Made by a program: the position numbers and the translations under genes
Assembly: GCA_016214445.1 (NCBI GenBank)
Contig: JACROM010000120.1
Location: forward strand, 1 to 16,573
From: Microcaldota archaeon
GTDB taxonomy: Archaea > Micrarchaeota > Micrarchaeia > Norongarragalinales > Norongarragalinaceae
DNA: 16,573 bases
Direction: 5' to 3'
Notes under the pieces: model-generated
What the model was told of the DNA's origin: nothing
Databases searched by the model: none
Seen by the model: the letters and a program-made list of their open reading frames with translations, nothing else
Part shown: piece after piece, positions 1 to 5,437 of the stretch
Layout of the letters: each line of letters opens with the position of its first letter
How positions within the stretch are numbered: position 1 is the first letter of the stretch

Positions 1-74
1 AAAAGGCGAAGGGTTCGTTCATTGAAGGTTGATTTCAAGAGATTGTATCGTTGTTGAATTGCATTTTTCGCCAT
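1..74 (-). CDS. Transposase N-terminus, ISAzo13-like, partial (runs off left edge)
   Basis: Reading the minus strand from the ATG at 74 gives an open frame of 24 codons to the window edge. It begins MAKNAIQQRYN and continues NLLKSTFNERTLRLF. From memory, the pattern RYxxL...LNERTxRLx resembles the N-terminus of ISAzo13-type transposases, whose body is a DDE nuclease that catalyses cut-and-paste transposition; that part lies outside the window. The ATG sits about 26 nt downstream of a minus-strand TATA-like box at 96-103, so the message is probably leaderless. Codons are more AT-rich than in the neighbouring core genes, as expected of mobile DNA. Only 24 residues are visible, so the family call is tentative. 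It could be another helix-turn-helix-containing protein. Confidence 0.5.
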   Translation of the reverse strand, partial: MAKNAIQQRYNLLKSTFNERTLRL

Positions 75-95
75 ATACCCTTAATGAATAACTGG

Positions 96-103
96 TATAT
101 TAA
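96..103 (-). promoter_or_regulatory. TATA box of the left-edge transposase
   Basis: On the minus strand this reads TTAATATA. Its centre lies about 26 nt from the ATG at 74, the spacing of a leaderless archaeal promoter. Confidence 0.45.
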
Positions 104-188
104 TTTATTGACAATCCCTAACCACAAAACAATTAGGCGTCGATAATATATCTTTGCGTGCAGTAAACAATGTAAACCAACAAAACGC

Positions 189-196
189 CTTTATAG
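189..196 (+). promoter_or_regulatory. TATA box of the KaiC-like gene
   Basis: CTTTATAG is centred about 26 nt before the ATG at 218 with no Shine-Dalgarno between, so a leaderless transcript starting at or next to the ATG is expected. Confidence 0.6.
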
Positions 197-217
197 GCCG
201 AAGCCTTCTCTTATTCC

Positions 218-919
218 ATGAAACGAGTTCCAACTGGAGTGCCGGGTCTGGATGAACTGATTGAAGGAGGTTTTCCCGAAAGCTCCTCCATACTCCTGAG
301 CGGCGGAGCGGGTTGCGGCAAGAGCATATTCTGCCTCGAGTACCTCTACAACGGCGCAAGGGAACACGACGAAACAGGGGTTTACATAACCCTCGAGGAA
401 GGCCCGCACAACCTCTGGTGGAACATGCAGCGATTCAAATGGGACCTCCTTCCATTGGAGAAGAACAACAAGCTGAAAATATACAAGTTCGAGCCGTCGC
501 TCGACTTCAAGGAGAACACAAATGACCAGATACAGCGCATAATAGACAAGGCGAAACAGCTTTCAGCTAAGCGCATGGTGATAGACTCCATCACCGCTTT
601 CTCTTTTTGGATGGACGACGTCGGAAAAATCAGGTACGCCATCTACGCACTTATCGAGGCCTTGCGCAAGCTCGACTGCACCACCATACTCACGTGCGAG
701 ACAACAGGAGGAAAAAACTCCATCTCCCGGTTCGGGGTGGAGGAATTCCTTACCGACGGGGTGATACAGCTCCTCTACACTCCCCCACACCGTTCGATGT
801 TCGTGCGCAAGATGCGCGGCACCAACCACGACAAGCGGGTGCATCCAGTCGAAATCAGCGATGCGGGGTTCCAGATCAACTCCAAGGAAGAGATACTGTG
901 GGAAGCGCTGAGAGACTAG
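218..919 (+). CDS. KaiC-family single-domain RecA-like ATPase
   Basis: This 233-aa protein consists of one KaiC domain. It opens with the family signature TGVPGLDELIEGGFP (residues 6-20), followed by a Walker A P-loop GGAGCGKS (29-36), the paired catalytic glutamates in TLEE (58-61) and a Walker B strand RMVIDS (119-124). Bacterial clock KaiC has two such domains; archaeal single-domain paralogues are numerous, are thought to act as ATP-driven regulators in signalling or as RadA relatives, and mostly lack a defined substrate. No KaiB or kinase gene is next to it. The start is fixed by the TATA box 26 nt upstream and by the family N-terminus. The gene ends 15 bp from the convergent membrane-protein gene. 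The family call is secure; the role is unknown. Confidence 0.9.
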   Translation: MKRVPTGVPGLDELIEGGFPESSSILLSGGAGCGKSIFCLEYLYNGAREHDETGVYITLEEGPHNLWWNMQRFKWDLLPLEKNNKLKIYKFEPSLDFKENTNDQIQRIIDKAKQLSAKRMVIDSITAFSFWMDDVGKIRYAIYALIEALRKLDCTTILTCETTGGKNSISRFGVEEFLTDGVIQLLYTPPHRSMFVRKMRGTNHDKRVHPVEISDAGFQINSKEEILWEALRD

Positions 920-934
920 CGAAAAAGCCTAAAC

Positions 935-2026
935 CTACTTCCCATCCGCCCCTTCGTCTTCTTCCTCGGCGCCTTCCTTTTTCTTCCCCTTGCCTTTCGC
1001 CGCCTTCTCCTTCTGCTTGCCTTCAGCTGTCTTTGCCTTGGCTTCGACCTTGCTTTCAGACACTTCAGCGCTTTCCTCTTCCTTGCCTTCGACCTTTTCC
1101 TCCGCCTTGACATCTGCCTTTGCCGAGTCCTGTTTTTTCACGAAAAACGACCCGACCAAAAGCACAAGGCCAAGCAAGAGAACTATGCCCGCATGCAAAG
1201 TCACGGACGACTCCAACGCGGCGAAAACATCAGCGGCAATAGGGGCAATAATCGCACCCTCGGGGCCTTGGAAACCGGCCAACAGCCCGGCCAGCTGGCC
1301 TTTTGCGAGGATGAGCGCGAGGAAGCAAAGCGAACCGGAAACCAACAGCGGAAAACCGACCCAGCGCATTATAGACTTGACTTTCCCGGCAAGCAACGCG
1401 ATAAAGAACATAAGGGCAACTGCCGAGGCAGCCAGTACGGCCAACGCGAGATACAGGATGGAAACCCCTTGCCGGACAGGCTCAAGAAAACCAGCTCCTC
1501 CAAACTTATCCGCCAAATTCAGGGAGTCGGGCACCTGCTCGTCAACTTTCGCCTTCAGCATGGGCAGCATTTGCTCTTTGGAAAAGTTGGAAGGGGCACC
1601 TGAAATGTCGGCACCGAAAAGCTTGTCCGCCTTCGACTGAACTACCGCCATGGCTTTCTGTTTCGGCTCGGCAGTGTAGACTGTTAGGTTGAGGTAAAGC
1701 TCCTGGCCTTTGACGTAAGCAAGCCCGTGGTCTATCAGGTTGTTCACCTGCGCTTTCAGCCATTGGCGGGGAATAATATCCTCCGCCTTCGTCTCCGAGG
1801 CAAGCATGGCAAGAGGCGACTTCTTAATTTCACCATCAATGTAAGCGTAGGCTCGGCCGTAGGCATCAGACTTTTCAAGAGTTGCCTTGTAAAAGTCCGC
1901 GTTTAGAACGACGTTTTGGGCGCTGAAAAGGATAAGCAACGCGAAAAGGTCGATTATGAGGATGAACGAAAAAAGAAGGAGAAAAAAATACTTCAACGCG
2001 GCCTTGACGATGTCCAGAAATCCCAT
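935..2026 (-). CDS. Four-TM membrane protein with large extracytoplasmic loop and Lys/Glu-rich tail, unknown function
   Basis: I do not recognise a family for this 363-aa protein. It has an N-terminal hydrophobic segment at about 12-36, then a hydrophilic region of about 150 residues (37-187), then three membrane segments at about 188-213, 222-241 and 276-296. The last 65 residues are an extremely charged low-complexity tail rich in Lys, Glu and Ala. With four membrane spans the 37-187 loop and the tail should lie on opposite sides; the charged tail is most simply cytoplasmic. The arrangement of one TM, a loop and a TM bundle recalls TIGR01906/DUF1461-type integral membrane proteins, but I cannot confirm this. 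The ATG at 2026 is supported by a minus-strand TATA element at 2047-2057, 26 nt away. It is convergent with the KaiC gene. Confidence 0.8.
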   Translation of the reverse strand: MGFLDIVKAALKYFFLLLFSFILIIDLFALLILFSAQNVVLNADFYKATLEKSDAYGRAYAYIDGEIKKSPLAMLASETKAEDIIPRQWLKAQVNNLIDHGLAYVKGQELYLNLTVYTAEPKQKAMAVVQSKADKLFGADISGAPSNFSKEQMLPMLKAKVDEQVPDSLNLADKFGGAGFLEPVRQGVSILYLALAVLAASAVALMFFIALLAGKVKSIMRWVGFPLLVSGSLCFLALILAKGQLAGLLAGFQGPEGAIIAPIAADVFAALESSVTLHAGIVLLLGLVLLVGSFFVKKQDSAKADVKAEEKVEGKEEESAEVSESKVEAKAKTAEGKQKEKAAKGKGKKKEGAEEEDEGADGK

Positions 2027-2046
2027 GGAAAAGGAAAGGGGAAGGG

Positions 2047-2057
2047 AAATTAAAAAT
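2047..2057 (-). promoter_or_regulatory. TATA box of the four-TM membrane protein gene
   Basis: On the minus strand this reads ATTTTTAATTT, centred 26 nt from the ATG at 2026. No ribosome binding site lies between, consistent with leaderless initiation. Confidence 0.55.
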
Positions 2058-2128
2058 GCAACGTTCCGGCTCAGCGCACTACGCCGAAAAACCGAACGGA
2101 CCGAAGACCTGCTTGAGGAAAACGCACC

Positions 2129-2164
2129 GTCAACGTATTACGTTGAAGAACAAGCTAGTAAAGC
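2129..2164. repeat. Direct repeat, copy 1 (duplicated 3' end of the mini-membrane protein gene)
   Basis: This 36-bp stretch starts GTCAACGTATTACGTTGAAG and repeats 2185-2222, 56 bp further right, with few substitutions and one small indel. On the minus strand both copies read as the codons FFNVIR followed by TGA, so a gene terminus has been copied. Confidence 0.75.
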
Positions 2165-2184
2165 CCTGGCCCGGAACCCGAGCT

Positions 2185-2222
2185 GTCAGCGTATCACGTT
2201 GAAGAACCTCAGCGAGTAAAGC
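2185..2222. repeat. Direct repeat, copy 2 (covers the stop codon of the mini-membrane protein gene)
   Basis: Partner of 2129-2164. It starts GTCAGCGTATCACGTTGAAG and contains the last codons and the stop of the minus-strand gene 2186-2386, so it is probably the original copy. Confidence 0.75.
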
Positions 2223-2386
2223 AGGAAAACTATCCCAACGAGAACCCCAAGCGCGCCCGAGGTCAATTGGGCCGTTACGGTAGAAACGAACCCGATGCCG
2301 AACCCCTGCAGGATGAAGCCGACACCCAAGACGAGCGCCAAAAGCCCAAGGGCCAAATCCATTATCTCGAAAGCCTTCTTCTTCAT
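2186..2386 (-). CDS. Two-TM mini-membrane protein, hypothetical
   Basis: This 66-aa protein starts MKKKAFEIMD and has two hydrophobic segments, about 8-29 and 41-62, ending in LRFFNVIR. The Lys-rich N-terminus suggests N-in topology with a short outside turn. The ATG at 2386 is chosen because GGGTGGTT lies just upstream on the minus strand (a GGTGRT-type Shine-Dalgarno, as seen elsewhere in this window) and a TATA-like box lies at 2419-2429. A GTG nine bases upstream is possible but overlaps that site. Small two-TM proteins like this are common in archaea and carry no functional clue. The region just past its stop is a partial copy of its own 3' end. Confidence 0.65.
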   Translation of the reverse strand: MKKKAFEIMDLALGLLALVLGVGFILQGFGIGFVSTVTAQLTSGALGVLVGIVFLLYSLRFFNVIR

Positions 2387-2418
2387 GTAAACCACCCATT
2401 ACTACGAACGCCGGCCGC

Positions 2419-2429
2419 ATTAAAAAACT
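2419..2429 (-). promoter_or_regulatory. TATA-like box of the mini-membrane protein gene
   Basis: On the minus strand this reads GTTTTTTAATG. A start site about 26 nt on would fall near 2398 and give a short leader that contains the GGTGGTT Shine-Dalgarno. Confidence 0.45.
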
Positions 2430-2561
2430 CCGCTCTTCCACGAGCCGCATGCTGCAATACTCCTTCGCCAGCACCACAATGAAGCCATCACAAAACTAAG
2501 GACTTCCACAACCCATGCGTTGGTACTCGCTCGCCACGCGCGCCCCGCCGCTCGAAATAGA

Positions 2562-2588
2562 CGCGAGAACAACAAGAAAAAGAAAAAA
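2562..2588 (-). terminator. T-rich terminator of tRNA-Met
   Basis: Directly after the discriminator base the minus strand reads TTTTTTCTTTTTCTTGTTG. Archaeal RNA polymerase terminates at oligo-T tracts of this kind without needing a hairpin. Confidence 0.6.
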
Positions 2589-2602
2589 TGCCGAGGGGGA
2601 GA

Positions 2603-2677
2603 GTTTCACCAACGGCGCGTTTCTTTCTTTTTGCGCGCCTGATTTTTCTTTCCTTTCCAAAGAAAGAAAAAGCGGGC
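2603..2677 (-). other. tRNA-Met intron 2, non-canonical T-loop position 59/60 (75 nt)
   Basis: It separates C59 from U60 of the T loop. Exon UUCA (54-57) pairs perfectly with intron UGAA, with three-base bulges ACG and ACU, a near-ideal bulge-helix-bulge. The intron also holds two hairpins: a GGCGCG/CGCGCC stem around a T-rich loop, and a TTTTTCTTTC/GAAAGAAAAA stem resembling T-rich palindromes elsewhere in the window (3013-3031, 11656-11677). Confidence 0.8.
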
Positions 2678-2699
2678 GTTGAACCCCCGACCTCTAGAT

Positions 2700-2729
2700 T
2701 ACCCAGAGAGCGTTTTGAGTTTTTTCCCG
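2700..2729 (-). other. tRNA-Met intron 1, canonical position 37/38 (30 nt)
   Basis: It interrupts the anticodon loop after A37. The splice junctions form a bulge-helix-bulge motif: exon CUCA pairs with intron UGGG (four pairs, one G-U), flanked by three-base bulges UAC and UAA that place the cuts after UA on both sides. This is the substrate of archaeal tRNA-splicing endonuclease. Confidence 0.85.
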
Positions 2730-3068
2730 TATGAGTCTAGCGCTCTAACCAGGCTGAGCTACCTCGGCAAGCGTCTTGGGGGCACCTTCGCTTGCGCTAC
2801 GGTTCCCCCGAAACCCTTGGATTCACCCCCCTCCCTACGGAAAGGGATAACCCATTAGTCGACTTCATTTCCATTCTTCGAAAATGAAGCCTTTGACTGC
2901 TTTTCATATTTGATTGTAAGCCGAGAGATTTTCTTTCTTTTGGACAGGCCAGCTTTCAACGCAAAACGAAGTTTTGCGAGGTGCTACAAAAGCTTTTGCT
3001 TTTGTACGCATCTTTCTTTTCACAAAAGAAAGAAAAGATGACCCTGCAGCTACCTCGGCGTAAGCCCC

Positions 3069-3089
3069 GGGGGAAACGTAGTTTCCCCC
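3069..3089. repeat. Perfect 9-bp inverted repeat (stem-loop)
   Basis: GGGGGAAAC, loop GTA, GTTTCCCCC. Part of the hairpin series between tRNA-Met and the small protein gene. Confidence 0.8.
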
Positions 3090-3107
3090 TGGCCAGAGCA
3101 GTTGGAA

Positions 3108-3132
3108 CCGATGGTCGGCAAGCGACCATCGG
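3108..3132. repeat. Perfect 10-bp inverted repeat (stem-loop)
   Basis: CCGATGGTCG, loop GCAAG, CGACCATCGG. It lies 18 bp after the previous stem and is of similar strength, so the region could fold into consecutive stable hairpins if transcribed. Confidence 0.8.
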
Positions 3133-3202
3133 AAAGCTCCGTTGGCCTCGCCCCCTTCCTTCGGAGACGAAGCGCCTTGGAGAAAAATTATGACGAGGGT
3201 TG

Positions 3203-3210
3203 TTTTTAAA
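3203..3210 (+). promoter_or_regulatory. TATA box of the small protein-Gdt1 operon
   Basis: TTTTTAAA is centred 26-27 nt before the ATG at 3233. This spacing argues for that ATG rather than the in-frame ATG at 3212, which would lie upstream of the expected transcription start. Confidence 0.6.
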
Positions 3211-3232
3211 GATGAACGCGCCTACTAGAAAT

Positions 3233-3379
3233 ATGAAAAACAAAGTAAACCTCAAAAAACTTGAAAGACTGGTTGTGGAAAGCGAGAAAAAACTGAAGGC
3301 AAACGGCTACACTACTGAAGAAGATATAGAAAAGTTGGTTGAAGAAGCGATTTCGTCTGTAAGAAAGGCTAAGAAATGA
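3233..3379 (+). CDS. 48-aa charged helical protein, hypothetical, coupled to the transporter
   Basis: The frame encodes MKNKVNLKKLERLVVESEKK, then a segment with TTEEDIEKLVEEAI and a basic end RKAKK. It looks fully helical and charged, of the size and style of small antitoxin- or regulator-like proteins, but no toxin gene is adjacent and I do not recognise the family. Its stop TGA overlaps the start of the next gene as ATGA at 3376-3379, so both are probably translated from one mRNA with coupled initiation. The start at 3233 follows from the TATA box spacing. An alternative start at 3212 would add seven residues. Confidence 0.65.
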   Translation: MKNKVNLKKLERLVVESEKKLKANGYTTEEDIEKLVEEAISSVRKAKK

Positions 3380-3927
3380 TTTCAGAACTTTTTACTGCGT
3401 TCGCCGTGAACTTCCTCGCGGAGCTTGGGGACAAGACCCAGCTGGCAGTGCTCGCGCTAAGCGCCAAAAACAGGCAGCGCTGGCGCGTGCTGTCCGGGGC
3501 TGTTGCGGCGTTGGGGTTCGCAACGCTCTTGGCGGTTCTTGTAGGAAACGCGATTTCCGGTTTCGTCGGGCAAAACACGCTCAAGACAATTGCTTCGCTC
3601 GCGTTCATCGGCTTCGGCGCCTACACCTGGCTTTCAAAGGGGGAAAAGGAGGAAAAAATCAAGACCGGAAAAAGCGCGCTTATTTCGTCGTTCGTCCTGA
3701 TTTTCCTCATGGAGTTGGGCGACAAAACCCAGCTCGCGAACTTAGTCCTCGCTTCCACTTCAGACGCGTACGGCGTGTTCGTCGGCGCCTTCGCAGCTTT
3801 GGCACTCCTGACTGCGGGCGCGGTCTTCCTCGGAAAAAAGCTCGGGGAAAAATTCGACAGGACCGTGGTGAGAAAAGCGTCTGTGATTGTTTTCGTGCTG
3901 GTCGGGCTGGCTATGCTCTTCCTCTAA
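3376..3927 (+). CDS. Gdt1/TMEM165 (UPF0016) family cation transporter
   Basis: This 183-aa membrane protein carries the defining duplicated motif ELGDKT, once at 16-21 and once at 113-118, each in a hydrophobic helix and each followed by QLA. The family (yeast Gdt1, human TMEM165, bacterial MneA, plant PAM71) exports Mn2+ or Ca2+ in exchange for protons, with the acidic residues of the two motifs binding the cation. Two inverted repeats of three helices are separated by a charged linker (about 87-99, GEKEEKIKTGK), matching the usual architecture and length. Translation is coupled by ATGA overlap to the 48-aa gene upstream. The stop overlaps the stop of the convergent phosphomannomutase gene by 4 bp. 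The physiological ion is inferred. Confidence 0.9.
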   Translation: MISELFTAFAVNFLAELGDKTQLAVLALSAKNRQRWRVLSGAVAALGFATLLAVLVGNAISGFVGQNTLKTIASLAFIGFGAYTWLSKGEKEEKIKTGKSALISSFVLIFLMELGDKTQLANLVLASTSDAYGVFVGAFAALALLTAGAVFLGKKLGEKFDRTVVRKASVIVFVLVGLAMLFL

Positions 3928-5273
3928 AAAGGCACCTTCACGCCTTTCGCTTCCAGCTTCGACCTGAACAATTTTTGGATGCGCGCCAACGTTTCCTTTG
4001 TTCTGCCCTCGAAACGGATGCTTAGTTTAGGCTCGTTCTGAGACGCGCGCACCAAGCCCCACCCGTCCGCGAACAGAACCTTCACGCCATCCATAGTCAC
4101 GACCTCGTTTTCCGGGAATTCCTTCGACAGAGACTCGACTATCCAGAACTTCTTTTCCTCCTCTACGGCAACTCGGTACTCCTGCGAGGAGAAGTATTTC
4201 GGCGCGCCTTCAAGAGCTTCGGAAAGTGGAACCTCAGAAACGATTTCCAACAGTTTCCTCGAGGCGAAGAAAGCGTCGGACAGCCAGGAGGGCGCGAAAA
4301 AGAAGTGGCCCGACATCTCGCCCGCCAAGGGCGCTTTTTCGGACGCCATGATTTCTTCCACGCGGGTCCTGCCAGTTGGAGAAAGAACAGGCTTGCCGCC
4401 GCGGGCGCGGACGTCGTCGAAAACCGCCTGCGAGCACTTGATTTCCACTATCACCTTGCTCGCTGGTTTTTCAGCTAACAGCTTCCTCGCAAACAAAATC
4501 AGCAGCTGGTCCGGCCACACGATCCTGCCGCTTTCATCAACAGCGCCCAAGCGGTCGCCGTCGCCGTCGAACATCAAACCCAAATCGGCATTGCTTTGCC
4601 GTACAGCAGCTACAAGCTCGCCGTAGTTTTCCGGGTCAACCGGGTCCGGCAAATGGACTGAAAAAGGCTTCGAAGAATCGCAATGCAAAGGAACAACTTC
4701 GCAGCCAAGCGACTCCAGGAAAGCGGGTGCGAAAGCCGAAGCCGCTCCGTTGCCACAGTCCACCACCACCTTCAGCTTCCTTACTCGCGAGTTCTTCGCC
4801 AAATCCGCGAAATAAGCTTTCGTGAAATCTTGCTTCGTGACTTTGCCGCCCGCTTTTTTCGGCAGTTCGGAAAAAAACAATTTTTTGACTTTCTGCACTT
4901 CCGCTCCGCCCGCGCTCCTTCCGCCGAAAACGAACTTGGCCCCGTTGTACTCAGGCGGGTTGTGCGAAGCGGTTATGGCAGCGCCAGCCTTGGTCTTGAA
5001 GAAATTGTTCGCGAAATACGCCGCGGGAGTGGTGGCTAAGCCGACATCTATGACCTCGCCTCCTCCGTCTGCAAAACCCTCGATGAAAGCCTTGGCGTAA
5101 GCCTCGGAAGAGGGCCTGTTGTCGCGGCCAACAACGCACGAAGGTTTCGCCTTTGCACGCCCCTCAACGTAAGCAGCGAAAGCGCGGCCCAACTTGCAGT
5201 AAACTTCCTCGTTCAGTTCCGCTCCGACGAAACCGCGGACGTCGTACTCGCGGAATATTCCCTCCAAGCTCAT
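3924..5273 (-). CDS. Phosphomannomutase/phosphoglucomutase (alpha-D-phosphohexomutase)
   Basis: This 449-aa enzyme interconverts hexose 6-phosphate and hexose 1-phosphate, feeding nucleotide-sugar synthesis. All family landmarks are present: N-terminal IFREYDVRG (6-14), the phosphoserine loop TASHNPP (101-107, Ser103), the Mg2+ loop DGDGDR (236-241), the sugar-binding loop GEMSGH (318-323) and a C-terminal phosphate-binding stretch RASQNEPKLSIRFEG. The GEMSGH loop fits PMM/PGM with dual specificity rather than phosphoglucosamine mutase. The start at 5273 matches the family N-terminus; upstream in-frame residues come from the duplicated region and are not family-like. On the minus strand the ATG overlaps the stop of the 55-aa linker ORF (ATGA). 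It sits downstream of a nucleotidyltransferase in the same operon, so Man-1-P or Glc-1-P is probably passed on to it. Confidence 0.92.
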   Translation of the reverse strand: MSLEGIFREYDVRGFVGAELNEEVYCKLGRAFAAYVEGRAKAKPSCVVGRDNRPSSEAYAKAFIEGFADGGGEVIDVGLATTPAAYFANNFFKTKAGAAITASHNPPEYNGAKFVFGGRSAGGAEVQKVKKLFFSELPKKAGGKVTKQDFTKAYFADLAKNSRVRKLKVVVDCGNGAASAFAPAFLESLGCEVVPLHCDSSKPFSVHLPDPVDPENYGELVAAVRQSNADLGLMFDGDGDRLGAVDESGRIVWPDQLLILFARKLLAEKPASKVIVEIKCSQAVFDDVRARGGKPVLSPTGRTRVEEIMASEKAPLAGEMSGHFFFAPSWLSDAFFASRKLLEIVSEVPLSEALEGAPKYFSSQEYRVAVEEEKKFWIVESLSKEFPENEVVTMDGVKVLFADGWGLVRASQNEPKLSIRFEGRTKETLARIQKLFRSKLEAKGVKVPF

Positions 5274-5437
5274 GATGCAGCCGCGCCTCCAACATCCTTG
5301 CAGACAAAACCATGCCCGCACGCGCGAACCGCCCCAAGAAAACACGCCTCAAACTCATTAAGCCGCCCCGACATCCACGCAGACAAAACCATGCCCGCAC
5401 GCGCGAACCGCCCCGCGAAAACATTTTTCAAACTCAT
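5270..5437 (-). CDS. 55-aa linker ORF built from duplicated PMM 5' ends
   Basis: On the minus strand an ORF begins MSLKNVFAGRF at 5437 and ends GGAAAS at the TGA 5272-5270. Its ATG overlaps the stop of the nucleotidyltransferase (ATGA, 5437-5434) and its own stop overlaps the ATG of the phosphomannomutase (ATGA, 5273-5270). It therefore relays coupled translation between the two enzymes. Its beginning MSLKNVF resembles MSLEGIF of the mutase, and a second internal copy (MSLRRVF, from 5358, another frame) lies within. The simplest reading is tandem duplication of the mutase start region. Whether the peptide is functional or only a ribosome relay is unknown. Confidence 0.45.
   Translation of the reverse strand: MSLKNVFAGRFARAGMVLSAWMSGRLNEFEACFLGAVRACGHGFVCKDVGGAAAS
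5292..5358. repeat. 67-bp direct repeat, copy 1 (5' end of PMM duplicated)
   Basis: It matches 5371-5437 at a constant offset of 79 bp, from ACATCC to CAAACTCAT. A long internal block including GCAGACAAAACCATGCCCGC and CGCGCGAACCGCCCC is identical. On the minus strand it begins ATGAGTTTG, like the true PMM start ATGAGCTTG at 5273. Confidence 0.9.
5371..5437. repeat. 67-bp direct repeat, copy 2
   Basis: Partner of 5292-5358. Its ATGAGTTTG end coincides exactly with the ATGA overlap at the end of the nucleotidyltransferase gene, probably the ancestral mutase start position. Confidence 0.9.

Larger units (their letters stand above)
75..217. other. Intergenic region between transposase and KaiC gene; probable outer part of the IS end
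   Basis: These 143 bp are clearly AT-rich compared with the coding DNA to the right. They hold a minus-strand TATA box (96-103) for the transposase and a plus-strand TATA box (189-196) for the KaiC-like gene. The end of the insertion sequence should lie between them, but a terminal inverted repeat cannot be named because the partner end is outside the window. Confidence 0.4.
2387..2588. other. Intergenic region with no recognised gene
   Basis: Apart from the TATA-like box at 2419-2429 and the tRNA terminator tract near 2560-2588, I see no open frame with coding character and no structured element here. Confidence 0.4.
2589..2768 (-). tRNA. trnM: Elongator tRNA-Met (CAU) with two introns
   Basis: Joining minus-strand exons 2768-2730, 2699-2678 and 2602-2589 gives a 75-nt cloverleaf. 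The acceptor stem GCCGAGG pairs perfectly with CCUCGGC (7 bp) before discriminator A. The D stem is GCUC/GAGC with GG in the loop, the anticodon stem is CUAGA/UCUAG with loop CUCAUAA (anticodon CAU), and the T stem is GGGGG/CUCCC (one G-U) with loop UUCAACU. CCA is not encoded. The D arm and anticodon arm (CUCAGCCUGGUUAGAGCG, then CUCAUAA) match archaeal elongator tRNA-Met more than initiator or Ile2. Without the second intron the acceptor stem would not pair, so a simple tRNA scan may call this a pseudogene or miss it. A T-tract follows. Confidence 0.88.
2769..3202. other. Hairpin-rich non-coding region upstream of tRNA-Met with a degenerate second copy of the tRNA leader and 5' end
   Basis: No credible coding frame is present. 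The stretch is filled with stem-loops: CTTCATTT/AAATGAAG near 2865-2891, GCAAGCG/CGCTTGC just before the tRNA, GCAAAAC/GTTTTGC (2961-2977), TACAAAAGC/GCTTTTGTA (2985-3006), a T-rich palindrome (3013-3031), GGGGGAAAC/GTTTCCCCC (3069-3089) and CCGATGGTCG/CGACCATCGG (3108-3132). The first 12 nt of the tRNA (GCCGAGGTAGCT on the minus strand) recur at 3048-3059, preceded in both places by GGGGGAA...CCCCC and a GCTT element. A TATA-like CAAATATG on the minus strand near 2905 could drive a structured leader of about 110 nt into the tRNA. It could be a decayed duplication or an unrecognised structured RNA. Confidence 0.45.

Noticed and set aside
607..1640. Long plus-strand frames across the KaiC and membrane protein genes
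   Set aside because: They are low-complexity shadows of the Lys/Glu-rich tail and other coding strands; the minus-strand gene shows clear membrane segments and a promoter.
2130..2477. 115-codon minus-strand frame overlapping the mini-membrane gene
   Set aside because: It is an out-of-frame overlap with no family features, and it ends in the duplicated FFNVIR-stop copy only by chance of the repeat.
3040..3060. Half of a split or permuted tRNA starting GCCGAGGTAGCT
   Set aside because: After 12 nt the sequence leaves the tRNA pattern: no D loop GG, no anticodon arm, no bulge-helix-bulge end. A decayed copy is simpler.
3036..3190. RNase P RNA or SRP RNA candidate in the hairpin region
   Set aside because: No conserved RNase P core sequences (GAGGAAAGUCC, ACAGAA with GGCUUAU) and no SRP domain IV loop could be found in the right order on either strand.
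4683..5100. Plus-strand frames within the phosphomannomutase gene
   Set aside because: They are antisense shadows of a gene with all mutase active-site motifs.
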